Below, piece after piece: positions 42,041 through 52,862 of a DNA stretch of 64,000 bases (its first letter is position 1; each line of letters begins with the position of its first letter). The DNA lies in contig NC_088777.1 of the NCBI RefSeq assembly GCF_954871325.1, positions 46,105,366 to 46,169,365 of the forward strand, written 5' to 3'. The stretch is from Gordionus sp. m RMFG-2023 (Eukaryota > Nematomorpha > Gordioida > Chordodea > Parachordodidae). The notes under the pieces were generated by a model. It was not told where the DNA came from, did not search any database, and saw only the letters and a list, made by a program, of their open reading frames with translations. Position numbers and translations under genes: made by a program.

Positions 42041-42699
42041 TTTTAATAAATTGGAATTATCGTAATATTGGTGCAGTTCTCTTCTAGGAAAGAAACCTTT
42101 TTGCCGGATAATATAAACTAACTAAAAATATACGATCATGGACAATTAAAAAATTAATGTGTCATATTTTTATATATATTAATATTATGTAATGCCAATC
42201 AACCGATTTAAATAAGGTTTATTACGTGATACGTGATAAAAGCGTTTTCGCCCTCTGGTTGTGGATACAACAGAGCTACGCTAGGTTTTCCTCAAAAATC
42301 CTTCAAACTGGATAGTTAATTAAGGGGAAAAAAATGAGGAGCCCTTCACACGTTTGTGGGCAAGCCGCACGTACTTGTACGCGCAACAATCCGAGAACTG
42401 TTGCTTAAACGTCTATAGGCTAATAAACAAAAAGAAATGGGCAAAACAAAAGCCTATACCCAAGAACTGCAAAAATAATTTAATTACAGGGTGGGTGGTG
42501 GCTAATTTTAAGTTTAACATCTAATGTACTTGATAATTACTATCAATAATTGAGAATGTGTTCATATCAATTGAAATTAGAATTTATTCATTAAAATAAG
42601 AAAAAGCTAATGGGTTTACAGCAAATTGTTTAAATAGGTGAAAATTCCAGTGAATAGGCAAAACTAGTCAGTAATACATAAAAGCATGGTGAGAAATGT
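42041..42699. other. Intergenic stretch, nothing recognised
   Basis: AT-rich with one GC-richer patch near 42340-42410 (GTGGGCAAGCCGCACGTACT). No frame, hairpin or element end that I can name. Confidence 0.5.
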
Positions 42700-43008
42700 A
42701 GAGTAGGTTATGAAAAGAAGAAGTAAGATTGAGAAGAAAAAGAAAAGTAGACAAGGAGAAGAGGAGATAAAAAGATATAGTAAAATAACCTGTTTTTAGG
42801 AGAAGTTTGTGGGAGATTTAAATAATTTGATTTGATTTTAAGCAGTTTCTTTATTGATCTCTTATTCTTATTTAGCCTTAGAAACTGTTTAGTGTTTAAG
42901 TTCATATCCATGATGTCTTTTTGCCCTATAGTACCATAATATTTTAAACTTTCCATAGGATTTGCCGTTGAAGAAGTATAGCCAATTTATGGCATCAAGG
43001 ACTAGGCT

Positions 43009-43380
43009 CAGTGGCGTAGCTACGGGGGTGGTTTTCGGGTTTGGACCCCTACCAGAGCAAATTTTTTTTTGAGATTATACGTTCAAAAGACTTAAAAGTG
43101 ATTTTATATGAATTATATTTTTCTGGTTTTGATGTTTGTGGAAGGATATTATATTACTATTGAAATTATTCTGGCAGTATTATTATAAAGACATTGAGAA
43201 TAATCTACTAAATTATAATAACATATTATTGATGCATTTAAAAAATATATTTATTATATATTATCGAAGATATGGTTATGATTTGTAAGATTAACCCGGC
43301 CGAAGGGGGTCTGGGGGGCGAAGCCCCCAGCTTTTATATGTATGGACCCCCTCTAAGGAAAATTCCTAGCTACGCCACTG
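43009..43380. mobile_element. hAT MITE inserted in the LINE
   Basis: Left end CAGTGGCGTAGCTACGG and right end CCTAGCTACGCCACTG are inverted repeats. Flanks ACTAGGCT (43001-43008) and ATTAGGCT (43381-43388) form an 8-bp duplication with one mismatch. G-rich and CGAAGCCCCC words near the right end recall the left end of the hAT at 11756, whose terminus CAGTGGCGTA is nearly the same, so that family may have mobilised it. Confidence 0.92.
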
Positions 43381-43467
43381 ATTAGGCTGTTATTGGTATG
43401 ATTCCTCAGAATATGCGCGAAGAAGGTTATACGCTTTTTCTTTAGAGTTACATGTACCGGAGTATGT

Positions 43468-45197
43468 TTAGACCTTCTCCAAAGGTTGTCGTTCGAAATG
43501 ATGTTGGGGTAAAAGACTCCATTGATTATTCTTAAGCTTAACAAACGTTTGCAATCTCTTTGTCTCCGTCTTAGTTATCTCCCATTTATCACCCCCGTAA
43601 AGGAGGATTGGAATGTTAGAAGAGTTAAAAATTCTTAGCCTAGTGAACACCGATATCTCCCTAGTTCTCCATAGCTTAAAATATTTGTAGAAAGCAGCTC
43701 TAGCATTCTGAATTCGGAATCTCAGTTCATCTTTACAACTGCCTTTATTGTCGATGTTCACTCCAAGATATTTATAGGAAGACACTACTTTGACAACTTT
43801 TCCTCCAACTAACCAATCTCCCAGAGGGGGAGCATGAGACTATGGCATGATTACAGTCTTATCGAAGTTAATATCTAATCCAACCATAAGACTAAAAGTG
43901 TTTAGTATCAAGACCAAATTGTTAGCCTCCTCCAAGTTTTTTGCAATCAAGACCAAGTCATCAGCATAACTAATCACCCTGTTTTCCAAAAACCACAGCT
44001 GATTGGATCTAAGTTCTAGAAGATTGGCTGCCCCCTAATGTATCAGTAATTACTCTATTCATTACTATATTGAACAGTAGTGGAGAAGCGACACAGCCTT
44101 GCTTAACTCCTTTTTTTTGTCCTGTAAGGAGGTATAACTTTATTTAAGATTTTAAATGAAGCCATGAGATTACTATTAAAATCTTGATAATATTGGCTTC
44201 TATACCGCATCTCGCTAGGATAGCCCACAAGGTATCATGAGGGATGCTGTCGAAAGCGCGTTTGAAATCAATGAATATAAAATAAAAAGGTAATTTATAT
44301 TTTTCACACTTTTGTACAATTTTCTTCAGCGCCAAGATTGGTTCGTTTATATTTCTGTTTGGGCGATATGCACAAATGAATTCGGATAATAGGTTAGGGG
44401 AGGATGCTAGGATTCGGTTTTTTAAAAGAGTATAAAGAATTTTGATACTATGGAGGTAAGGGCAATCGCTCTATAATCTTTGAATTTAGTAAGGTTAGGA
44501 ATTTACGGAAATTGTAAAAGATAGTTAAGTTCCAATCTCCAGACATTTTCCCTGTATGCCAAATATTATTAAACAACCTCAGCAAAAGCTGGGAGATCTG
44601 ACGGGGCAGCTTTTAGGTGTTCTCCCAATATGTTGTCATGACCTGGGGATTTATTGCTCCTAAGCCTATTAATGGCTTTAGTTATTTCTGCCACAGTAAA
44701 GTTTGCGTCAGGTGGTTCTATGTTGTGACTAGAGGACGAGAATAAGGATGGCCTCCTGGAATCAAAGATTTTCATATAATGATCCAACCAAAGGGCGATC
44801 TGTTCATCTGGGTCTGTAATCAGGAAGTTATTGTCTAGTTTGATAGACGGGAGAGGTTTAAACACTTTAGCGCTACAGAAGTGTTAAGCTTTTTATAAAC
44901 ATCAAAGGTCCTGTTGTCCTTCATGTCTCAATCGATCTCAAATGCTTTTTTTGCAATGTAGATCCTTCTATCTTTCCTAATAAGCCTATGAAAGATAGTC
45001 CAAAGGTTACCATCCCGTCTTTCACTTGACTTTAGTTCCGCTATCATCAGAATGGTGTCTTCAGATAGCCACTCGTGTCTCTGGAAGGGCCTGTTAATGC
45101 TTGGGAGATCGTTGCAAGCTCCAAATAAAAATTTTTTAAAGGACAACCAACATTCTTCCGTGGATTCTGATTCCGATGAACCATGATTTAACGCCAT
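43468..45197 (-). pseudogene. LINE reverse transcriptase region, split over several frames
   Basis: Fragments in order on the - strand: 45197-44928 (FQRHEWLSEDTILMIAELKS), 44865-44569 (INRLRSNKSPGHDNILGEHL, reverse transcriptase motif 1), 44335-44144 (FYFIFIDFKRAFDSIPHDTL, motif A with its Asp), the motif C sequence VISYADDLVLIAKN near 43935-43985, and 43785-43468 (SYKYLGVNIDNKGSCKDELR). At least three frame shifts separate them, so the enzyme is dead. Confidence 0.88.
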
Positions 45198-45262
45198 CCT
45201 AGCTCTTAAGTTTTGGACTAAAAGGAGCTTAACTTCTGAACACTGTAGATTCCTTGCTTTTA

Positions 45263-45964
45263 TTATATGGGGGGAGGACTAAGTTGATTTGAGATGGCTA
45301 GTCGTCTAGAGTTGCCCCATAAATTTCTTATGGTGATACTTCCTCTGACTAGCTTATGATCAGAAATATTAATGTTTAGCAAGGCCCTAACATCGGTAAA
45401 CCAGCCATTAATGTTGGAAATAAAGAAATCGATTTGAGAGGTGATATTATTTCTCCTATAGGTTAATGTGTTTCTTTCACTATAGAGGAAAAAGGTGTTT
45501 TCAATTTTAAGGTTTAGGCTCTTACACAGATCCAAAAGCTTCATGCTATCCTCACCATTTAGCTGTGGGATGGCCGCATTTCCAATTACTCCATCAGTTA
45601 TAAAGGACTCCTCCTTCCCAATTTTGATATTTAAATCGCCCAAGATTATCAGATTACGGCTCCTAGGGAGTGAGCATACAATGTTTTCAAGATCGTCTAG
45701 AAAGGAGAGCCTATCATTTCTGTGAGAAGGGGCGTAGACATTGATTAGGATCGTTCGTTTAAACCAGGTGTTTAGATACAGCAAACCACATCTTTCGGAA
45801 ATGGGTACAAATTTATCTACAAATTTGTGTACTCTCTTACTAATCAAAAAGGCGATCCCTGACCATCTATTTAAAGTAGTGCCCGAACTGTATAATATGA
45901 AATTACTAAAATTGGCCATATTATTATCCTTAGAGTGGGTTTCTTGTATCGCCATTATATCCAT
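45263..45964 (-). pseudogene. LINE AP endonuclease domain
   Basis: A 233-codon stretch reads MDIMAIQETHSKDNNM, GRNLIILGDLN-like RNLIILGDLNIKIG, and ends with SQIDFFISN and NINISDHKLV. The QETH, GDLN, IDxxxxS and SDH motifs are the catalytic positions of APE endonucleases, which nick DNA to prime reverse transcription. This domain is still open but is separated from the reverse transcriptase by frame changes, and a stop lies just before the first Met shown. Confidence 0.88.
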
Positions 45965-46989
45965 TTTCTATTCCGCCATCAGTCTAAGAAGAATCGTTAG
46001 TTTGCTTTTTAAGTCATTTATATTAAGCGAAGATAAAAGTAAATTTCCTTTTAAACCAATTTGACGCTATCAATAATACATACAAAAATTTATACAAATA
46101 ATCAAAGACGAAGGTAAAATTCCTATTAAACCTTTAACGCTATCAAAATGCGTACAAAAATATAAACCAAAGTAGTATATTGTTAAAAAGACTAACATAC
46201 CGTTTACTTTAAGGTTTTACACAAATTAAATCATTTTAATTATAATCAATACGGTATAAATAAGTCTGCCAAACGAATTCATGATAGATATTATAGAGTA
46301 TGTTAAACAAAAAGCTAATTAAGCTTATTAAACGAAAGTTATTAATCTATATTTAAATCAAGGTTTCATTTAAACTTATGAATGTATAAACCTGCTGAAA
46401 TGACTCAACTAGAGATCTATAAATTAATAAGGGAGCTGTTTGAATTATCCTTGTGCTACAAATTTTTATTAGCTGAAGATTAATATAAGTTTTATTTTAT
46501 TTATTCTAAATATTTCATATAGATTAGTTTTTAATAAAACGCAACTGGGAAAAATAAATCAATTAAAAATAGATTAAATAAATTGAAAAATAAAAAAAAG
46601 AATAAAATAAAATAAAAAAAAGAATAAAATAAAACAGAAAAATAAACTTGAGGGTCAACACTGCCGGTTAGAAGTGTATATGAAAAATATAAGAGGATAA
46701 AAAATTTTTAAAGGTATTGATATCACTATAATAAAGATAAATTTACCTCCATATCTGTATATTAGTTTGAATCCAATATAATGGTCTATGTAATTTCGGC
46801 CAGGCCATAAATTTGGATGATATTTCTTATATTTTAGCGATTTTTTTTAAATTTTCAATTTAAATTTAATCCCCTAGTATCTATTAATATTAATTTCAAA
46901 TTTACTTTAAAAATTTTCTAGGAGATATAAGCCATATTCCCAATTTTTGGCGATTTTTGTTTTAGCGATTTAGAACCTATCCCAATATT

Positions 46990-49250
46990 TTTTATTTATA
47001 TAAATATATACAATAAATATCTATCCACAAGATGGCATCTTTTTATTTTAATTATTTTTATATATTTGGGCATAAAAAAATGTTTGTTTAAAATTCGCTT
47101 ATACCTTGTAAAATGCCTAATATCTCAGTATTATACAATATATTACATTAAATTCACTACAAGTAAGATGTTCCCCTTGATATTGGTGACACAATAAATA
47201 AGAAGCATTGTGATCACATATATTGATATCGTTTTTCCTTTTTCCAAATGTATTTTTTTTTCTTCAGGGTCAAATACTCCGCCGGTAATTGACTGAATTT
47301 GGCCGGTCAATTTACCGACTTGCCAACCCTGCTGAAATGTATTTATTTTCACTAAATACAATATTAAATTTTTGGAAAAATTAAACTTATTATGGACGGG
47401 AATTTTTTTAAATATTAAATATGGGCCAGGTCTGGGCTAAATTTTATTAATGCGGGCTTGATTAAAAAATTATGGCCCATGAAAGTCTCTGGTTCCATCT
47501 GCAAAAAGTCTAAATTATTTAAAATATCAAAGCTTTTCAACCTAACTTGGGTTCCAACTGCAAATGCAGAATTTTCATTTTTAAGAAGAATAAGAACTTA
47601 TATAAATTAGTGAGTCAATCGATTTCATTTGAAATTTTCTTTATAATGTAACTAATTATAATTTAGCACTTTGACAAAAAAGGACAAAATATGCTTATTT
47701 TTATATCTTAATATTTCGTATGGTTTGGATTAGAGGACGCAGGTATAATTTTTTATTCGCGGCCCGCCCGCTAACTATGACAAATAAAACACCTTTCACG
47801 TTTGCCATTAAAATTTATAAAACCAACCTGTCCGCTCACGAGAGGCAATGATCACGGCAGGTAAATTCACGATTTTTATTTCTAAATTTCTCAAAACTTT
47901 ATTGCTTACTTTTATGCTTTTTTGTATTTATTCTATCATAGTTTTCTATTTCTTTAATTCCATATTAATAAAAATCAAATAACTACCATTTATAAATTAA
48001 AATTTTGATTTAAAAAAAGAAAAAATCTCCACATTTTTTTATGTTTTAATTGATTCATCTTTTCTCTAATAAAGCGATTAAATTCAAATTTTCTCAAAAA
48101 GGGAGATAAATTTTCCTGCTTCAAAAACTTCAAAATATTTTAATTGTTGATGTATATATTTTTAATCATATTTCAGTATTTTCAACTTTCTTAATATTAA
48201 TTGAGAATCAATTGGTTTTTATAATTAAAATTATAGTCTGGACAGTTATAAAAAATTATTATAAGATATTATAATATCGATAAATTTATAAAATAAAATT
48301 TCCTTCTAATATTTTATTTTTAATACAATAAAAATATATCCTTATGATGGCGTCTTTTAATATGTTTTGAAAAAATATTTCAATTGACTTGGACTTAAAT
48401 GTTTAGAATTTGCTTACACCTTGTAAAATGCCTAATTCTAATATTTGGGCATTTTTTCCAATATAAAATATGGGCCAGATCTGGGGTAAATTTTTTAAAT
48501 GCGGACTTGATTAAAAAATTATGGTCTATGAATGTTTTAGTTTCCATCTGCAAATGGTCAATATTTTTTAAAATATTAAAGCTTTTTAGCCCAACTTGGG
48601 TTCCAACTGTAAATGCAAGCTTTTCATTTTTATAATGGATAAAATTTATAATAGAAATTATTGAGTTAATCGATTTCATTTTAAAATTTTTTCATAATCC
48701 AACTAACTATAATTAACACTTTGAGCATTTTACTCAAAAAATGGACAAAATCTCCTTTTTTTAAATCTTAATATTTGAATGGTTTGGATTAGAAATGGAT
48801 GAGGGCATAATTTTTATTCACCGCCCGCCCGCTAACGGTGACAAAAAATCAAATCCACCTTTCACGCTTGCTGATAAAAATTTATGAAACCAACCCGCAG
48901 CTCACGAGAGGCAATGATCACGCCAGGAAGGCTTTTAATTTATTTTTCTAACTCAAAACTTTATTGCTACTTTAAACGCTTTATTTGAATTTATTCAATC
49001 ATAGTTTTTTTATATTTAAATTCCATATTAATAACAAACAAACTAGCTACCATTTACAAATCAAAATTTTTATTTTAAAAAATAAAGAATCTCCATATTA
49101 TTTAAAATTTTGGTTCGTATATCCTCTAATAAGCGATTACCTATTAAAAAAAAATCTTTCACGGGAAGCCAGACTTGGCTAATAAAATTTTACTAGCAAA
49201 TTTTCTCAAAAAAAAACGAAATGAATATTCCTGCTTCCGTAAACTTCAAA
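46990..49250. repeat. Direct duplication of about 1.1-1.3 kb, two diverged copies
   Basis: Copy 1 (about 46990-48150) and copy 2 (about 48310-49250) share in order CTTGTAAAATGCCTAAT, ATATGGGCCAG-TCTGGG, GATTAAAAAATTATGG, ACTTGGGTTCCAACTG, GCCCGCCCGCTAAC, CACCTTTCACG and CTCACGAGAGGCAATGATCACG. Copy 1 contains an extra 300 bases (about 47120-47400) that end GCCAACCCTG like a hAT terminus and may be a separate insertion. I see no protein in either copy. Confidence 0.75.
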
Positions 49251-49284
49251 TAATTTTATTTGTTTTATGAACGATGAATCTTTT

Positions 49285-50090
49285 AAGTTCATTCTCACAA
49301 CTTTCATCGGTAGATTTATCGCCTCATCAAAATTATCTAGAAATTCTCTAAATGTTTCATACATAATATTCTATTTTATGTGAGCAGGATAAATAAAAAA
49401 AGTTACAAATGATAGTTGTCATGCATATCGTCGAATTTTAGCATTTAACTTTTTTAAATTGTTTTATATAAATCTGCCTTTAAAAGATTCGTGGTTCAGT
49501 AAAATATTAGGGTTCGAAGGGTTCTAACTCAGGGTTCAGTTCACAGCCCTTTAAAATATTATATATATAAGATCGTTTTTAATCCATTACGAATATGAAT
49601 AAATCTTACTTATAATATAAAAATAATGTTCTAAATTCTAAACTTTCAATATATTCTATACAAATTAAAAAATATATAAATATGAAATAAAACAATTCCC
49701 ATACTTTCATTTCCTCGTTTTCTTTGGAGTGAATTTTTTAAAAATGATTTCTTTTCCATATTTTAATATAGCTATGTAATCAATTCCGATATCGAAGGTT
49801 TATTAATATTTATGAACATTAAATTTGACAAATTATTTACTCTCAAACTCGTTCGGTTATCTACCACGATCAAATTTATAAAATTGAAGCCATACACTCT
49901 CAGCAGTATTGCAAGTTAGAGTATCCATGTAGTTAAGGAATAATTTAAATTTTTCATCAGGAATTTCTTCATAATATATTGTCAACGCTAATGTTTCATA
50001 TTTATTATTGAATCTTTTAATATACTTTTCGCAAAATAGCGCATCTATATTCTTAGGCCATTTTTTTGAATAAAGAATATATTGGAAAGA
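49285..50090 (-). other. Coding-like relic of unknown family
   Basis: On the - strand near 50070-49870 one frame gives WPKNIDALFCEKYIKRFNNK, then EEIPDEKFKLFLNYMDTL and AESVWLQF, and near 49400-49285 another gives MYETFREFLDNFDEAIN. The composition is protein-like, but I recognise no family and stops interrupt it. It may be the end of a transposase. Confidence 0.3.
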
Positions 50091-50170
50091 ATTATTAAAA
50101 TAAAAAAAAAAGGTTTTTTTTCGAATAAAGAATATATTGAAAGAATTATTATAATAAAAAAAGTTTTTTT
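50061..50170. repeat. Direct duplication, period about 55 bases
   Basis: GAATAAAGAATATATTG followed by AAAGAATTATTA and an A-run then T-run occurs twice, first near 50068 and again near 50123. Confidence 0.8.
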
Positions 50171-50484
50171 AAAAAAGCTTTTCATAAGATGGGACTGCAT
50201 GTTTTAGAAATCATAAATTAGTTTATTTCCAATCTTACTATTTTTAGGTCTTTTTAAAATAATTTTAATTTGTGAATTGAGCAACATCTCTTAATATTAA
50301 CCTATATTAAATGATAATTAATAATTATTATTAACACTTTAAAAAAATCAGTCAATCAATAATATTGATCATTGGCAAGATGATATTGATGATTAATCTT
50401 TACATGTAACAACCTACCTATTTGAAAATGTCATATTTATATTTAAAATGTTAAAATTGGACTATTTCTTTTCTGTATACTGTA

Positions 50485-50675
50485 GTTGTAAAATGGCTCA
50501 ATCCTAACAGTCAAAAAATATTTCTAAACCTTCAGGGCAGAGTATATTTTTTGAAGATTGAGCGATTCTAAATTTTAACTTCAATTCAGGCTGAGATAAT
50601 AGTTTCTGAATAAAAATTTGGTTTAGCCTTTTTAAAGTAAGCTCAAAACCTGCTAAAAGTGGAGCCATTTGTCAC
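50485..50675. repeat. TA-type MITE, diverged copy
   Basis: Left GTTGTAAAATGGCTCAATCC and right GGAGCCATTTGTCAC are inverted repeats, with GGTTTAGCCTTTTTAAAG inside as in the other family members. TA precedes the left end; the right flank is unclear. Confidence 0.5.
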
Positions 50676-51124
50676 CATTACTGGTGACAAACCCCTATAT
50701 ATACATTAAATAATGCAGAAGAGGGAGCAAGTTAAATTCGTTTGGGGGTTGTAAATTTTTTTAAAAAAAAATTGATGAGTGAATAATATTTAATTTATAG
50801 ATTATTTAAATGGGCAGAGAATCTTACCAATCCTGTGGAGTAAGGCACCACTGAAATAATGTAAAAATTTTAAAGCCTGTAACACCAATTGTTATCGCAT
50901 TTTCTTTTCCAATCAGTATCAACTTTATTAACCACCTTTTAAAAAAATATTTAATGATTAATATTTTCAAAAAATTAATCTTTCACCTTTTATTATACTG
51001 AATTTTTTTTTTAAATATCCATGTTATTAAATGAGAGAAATCAAAATTTTTTATTTTAGTTAATAAACTATAAAAAGATAGAAATATGAAAAATTAACAT
51101 TTTTATTCTCTATCTTTGAAGTAG

Positions 51125-51260
51125 CTATAAAAAATAAAGAGAAAAGGGATAACACTTTTGAAAAATAAACTTTTATGCAAAGGGCTCAGTCTATAAAAAA
51201 TAAAGAGAAAAGCGATAACACTTTTGAAAAATATTTAAAATTTTTATGCAAATGGCTCAG
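51125..51260. repeat. Direct duplication, period 66 bases
   Basis: CTATAAAAAATAAAGAGAAA, then GATAACACTTTTGAAAAAT and TTTTATGCAAA-GGCTCAGTC, occur twice with few differences and one 13-base length change. Confidence 0.85.
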
Positions 51261-51263
51261 TCT

Positions 51264-51586
51264 TAGAGGTCTACAAAGTGAATTTTTCCCTGAGCAGGCA
51301 TTTTTAGATCCAACCCAAGGCTGACTAAAATTTTTTTATTTTATTTGAACTTGGTATAATATCTAAGAAATAAAAGTTATTTATATGTATTCACATATTG
51401 CCACCTTAAATAAAAGTATTATTCAGACCATTTGTACAAGCCTAGAATATTTTTTAATTTTTCAGCCCAGCCTGAATTTTTTAAAATTGATTATAGTTAA
51501 TAATGGCAATTGTTATAAAATATACAGCCCGGATTTTTTTAAAAAAATTTTCATGCCCAGAAATAATGCGCTTATGCAAAACTCTA
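51264..51586. repeat. MITE with TAGAGGTCTACA ends
   Basis: TAGAGGTCTACAAAG at the left and TATGCAAAACTCTA at the right are inverted repeats related to the element at 33044. CAGCCCAGCCTGAA and GCCCGG words lie inside. No target duplication was found. Confidence 0.5.
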
Positions 51587-51847
51587 CGGTGCCTACTAAA
51601 ATTTGGAAAGTGGACTATAAATTTGTGAGAGGATCTATATCCCTAACAATACACCCATGGATACCTTACTTATAAACATAAAACCATTAGTAATTTTGAT
51701 TTATTAGTAGCTAGAATGGAATTACTTTTGATTATGTTTTTATAACTCAAAATTTTTGGTTACTGCCACTCTCGGGAGGTATATTATTTTTTTATTAATT
51801 TTTTATTTTTGCCTACAAATTTAATTTTTTTTTTTGTGAAAAAATTT

Positions 51848-52150
51848 TTAGGAGAATTTTGCCTATAAATTTAATTTATTTTGTGGTAAAATATAGGAAT
51901 TATTAATTCCGCATATTTAAATTATATTTAGGAGAATTTTGCCTATAAATTTAATTTTTTGTGGTAAAATATTTAAGTCATTTTTAGGAGAATTTTGCAT
52001 AAAAATTTAATTTATTTGTGGTAAAATATTTAAGTTATTTTTAGGAGAATTTTGCCTGCAAATTTAATTTTTTTTGTGGTAAAATATAGGAATTATTAAT
52101 TCCGCATATTTAAGTTATTTTTAGGAGAATTTTGCCTACAAATTTAATTT
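51848..52150. repeat. Tandem repeats inside the Merlin element
   Basis: The unit starts TTAGGAGAATTTTGCC and continues TATAAATTTAATTT, a T-run, GTGGTAAAATAT, with an optional GGAATTATTAATTCCGC block. Five units start near 51848, 51929, 51972, 52039 and 52120. The unit contains inner terminal-repeat sequence (GCCTACAAATTTAAT), so the right terminal repeat pairs with any of them. Confidence 0.8.
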
Positions 52151-52234
52151 TTTATTTAAGATATTTAAAAAAGTTTTTTTCTACAAATTTTTATTTATAA
52201 TATTTGATACCACACTGCATGTGGTTAAAGATAA

Positions 52235-52510
52235 TGTAATGCAAGATACAACGATAATGACTGACTCATGGTGAGGGTATGCAAAATATTTTTCCTGTAA
52301 ATCAAATGTGGTAATAAATTTAAATCTATTTATCTTAGATATAACAGGCTAAAACAAGCCAATTATTTCCATTATCGGGTCAATCATTCGCAAAATTTTG
52401 GTGATCCTAATGACAGATCCATCCACACCCAAAAAGTTGAGAGGATGTGGCGGGACCTAAAAGAAACTACAAAAGACATGGGGATCACAATAATATCTTC
52501 TTGAATATAG
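52235..52510 (+). pseudogene. Merlin / ISXO2-like transposase remnant
   Basis: The + strand reads TIMTDSW, a stop, then GYAKYF, and later VNHSQNFGDPNDRSIHTQKV and ERMWRDLKETTKD. TDxWxGY carries one catalytic Asp, and NHSxxFxDPxxxxHTxxxExxWxxxK carries the Glu of the DDE triad of IS1595/Merlin transposases. The N-terminal part with the first Asp is missing or unrecognisable, so the gene is dead. Confidence 0.85.
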
Positions 52511-52862
52511 ATATTTTAGAAAATATAAATTGTTAAATTGTTTTGACATTTTTATTCATTTTATAAATCACTGTATTAATTTAATGAATAAAATTGGGTA
52601 TTTAATACTATATTTCATGTATAAATTTTAATACTATATTTATGGGTACTATATTCCGATTTAACCCTTCACTAGAAAGGTTAAATATCATAAGCTTCAA
52701 AGGTGGGGTCTATTTTATCCCCAATACAAAATACCTAAAAATATCTTAAATTTGCGGAATTAATAATTACTATATTTTACCATAAAAAAATTAAATTTGT
52801 AGGCAAAAATAAAAAATTGATAAAAAAATAATATAACCCTGAGTGGCAATAACCAAATTTTT

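Larger units (their letters stand above)
42700..46075 (-). mobile_element. LINE (APE-type non-LTR retrotransposon), near full length but broken
   Basis: On the - strand, an N-terminal start near 46040 (LSSLNINDLKSKLTILLRLM) leads into an AP-type endonuclease (45964-45263), a linker (45197-44928), reverse transcriptase blocks (44865 to about 43900) and a C-terminal region (43785-43353), then presumed 3' sequence to about 42700. The protein order and the C-terminal motif (YKYLGVNIDNKG) fit the RTE/CR1-like group often annotated as craniofacial development protein 2-like. A hAT MITE (43009-43380) is inserted in the 3' part. Both ends are approximate; no target duplication or 3' tail could be fixed. 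Confidence 0.85.
51758..52854 (+). mobile_element. Merlin (IS1016-like) DNA transposon
   Basis: The ends are long inverted repeats of about 75 bases starting GGTTACTGCCACTC at the left and, inverted, GGTTATTGCCACTC at the right. AAATTTTT flanks both sides (51750-51757 and 52855-52862), an 8-bp duplication as Merlin makes. The inside holds a Merlin-type transposase remnant on the + strand, and the left half has been expanded by tandem repeats. Confidence 0.85.

Noticed and set aside
45495-46064. + strand open frames opposite the LINE endonuclease
   Set aside because: They are antisense to a clear endonuclease reading frame and have no motif of their own.
46395-47340. CTGAAATG occurring both near 46396 and after GCCAACCCTG at 47331 as a hAT target duplication
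   Set aside because: No matching hAT end follows the left occurrence, so the two 8-base words are probably a coincidence.
47143-47361. 72-codon - strand frame in the direct duplication
   Set aside because: It covers the extra insert and terminal-like GCCAACCCTG sequence, has no family motif and is absent from the other copy.
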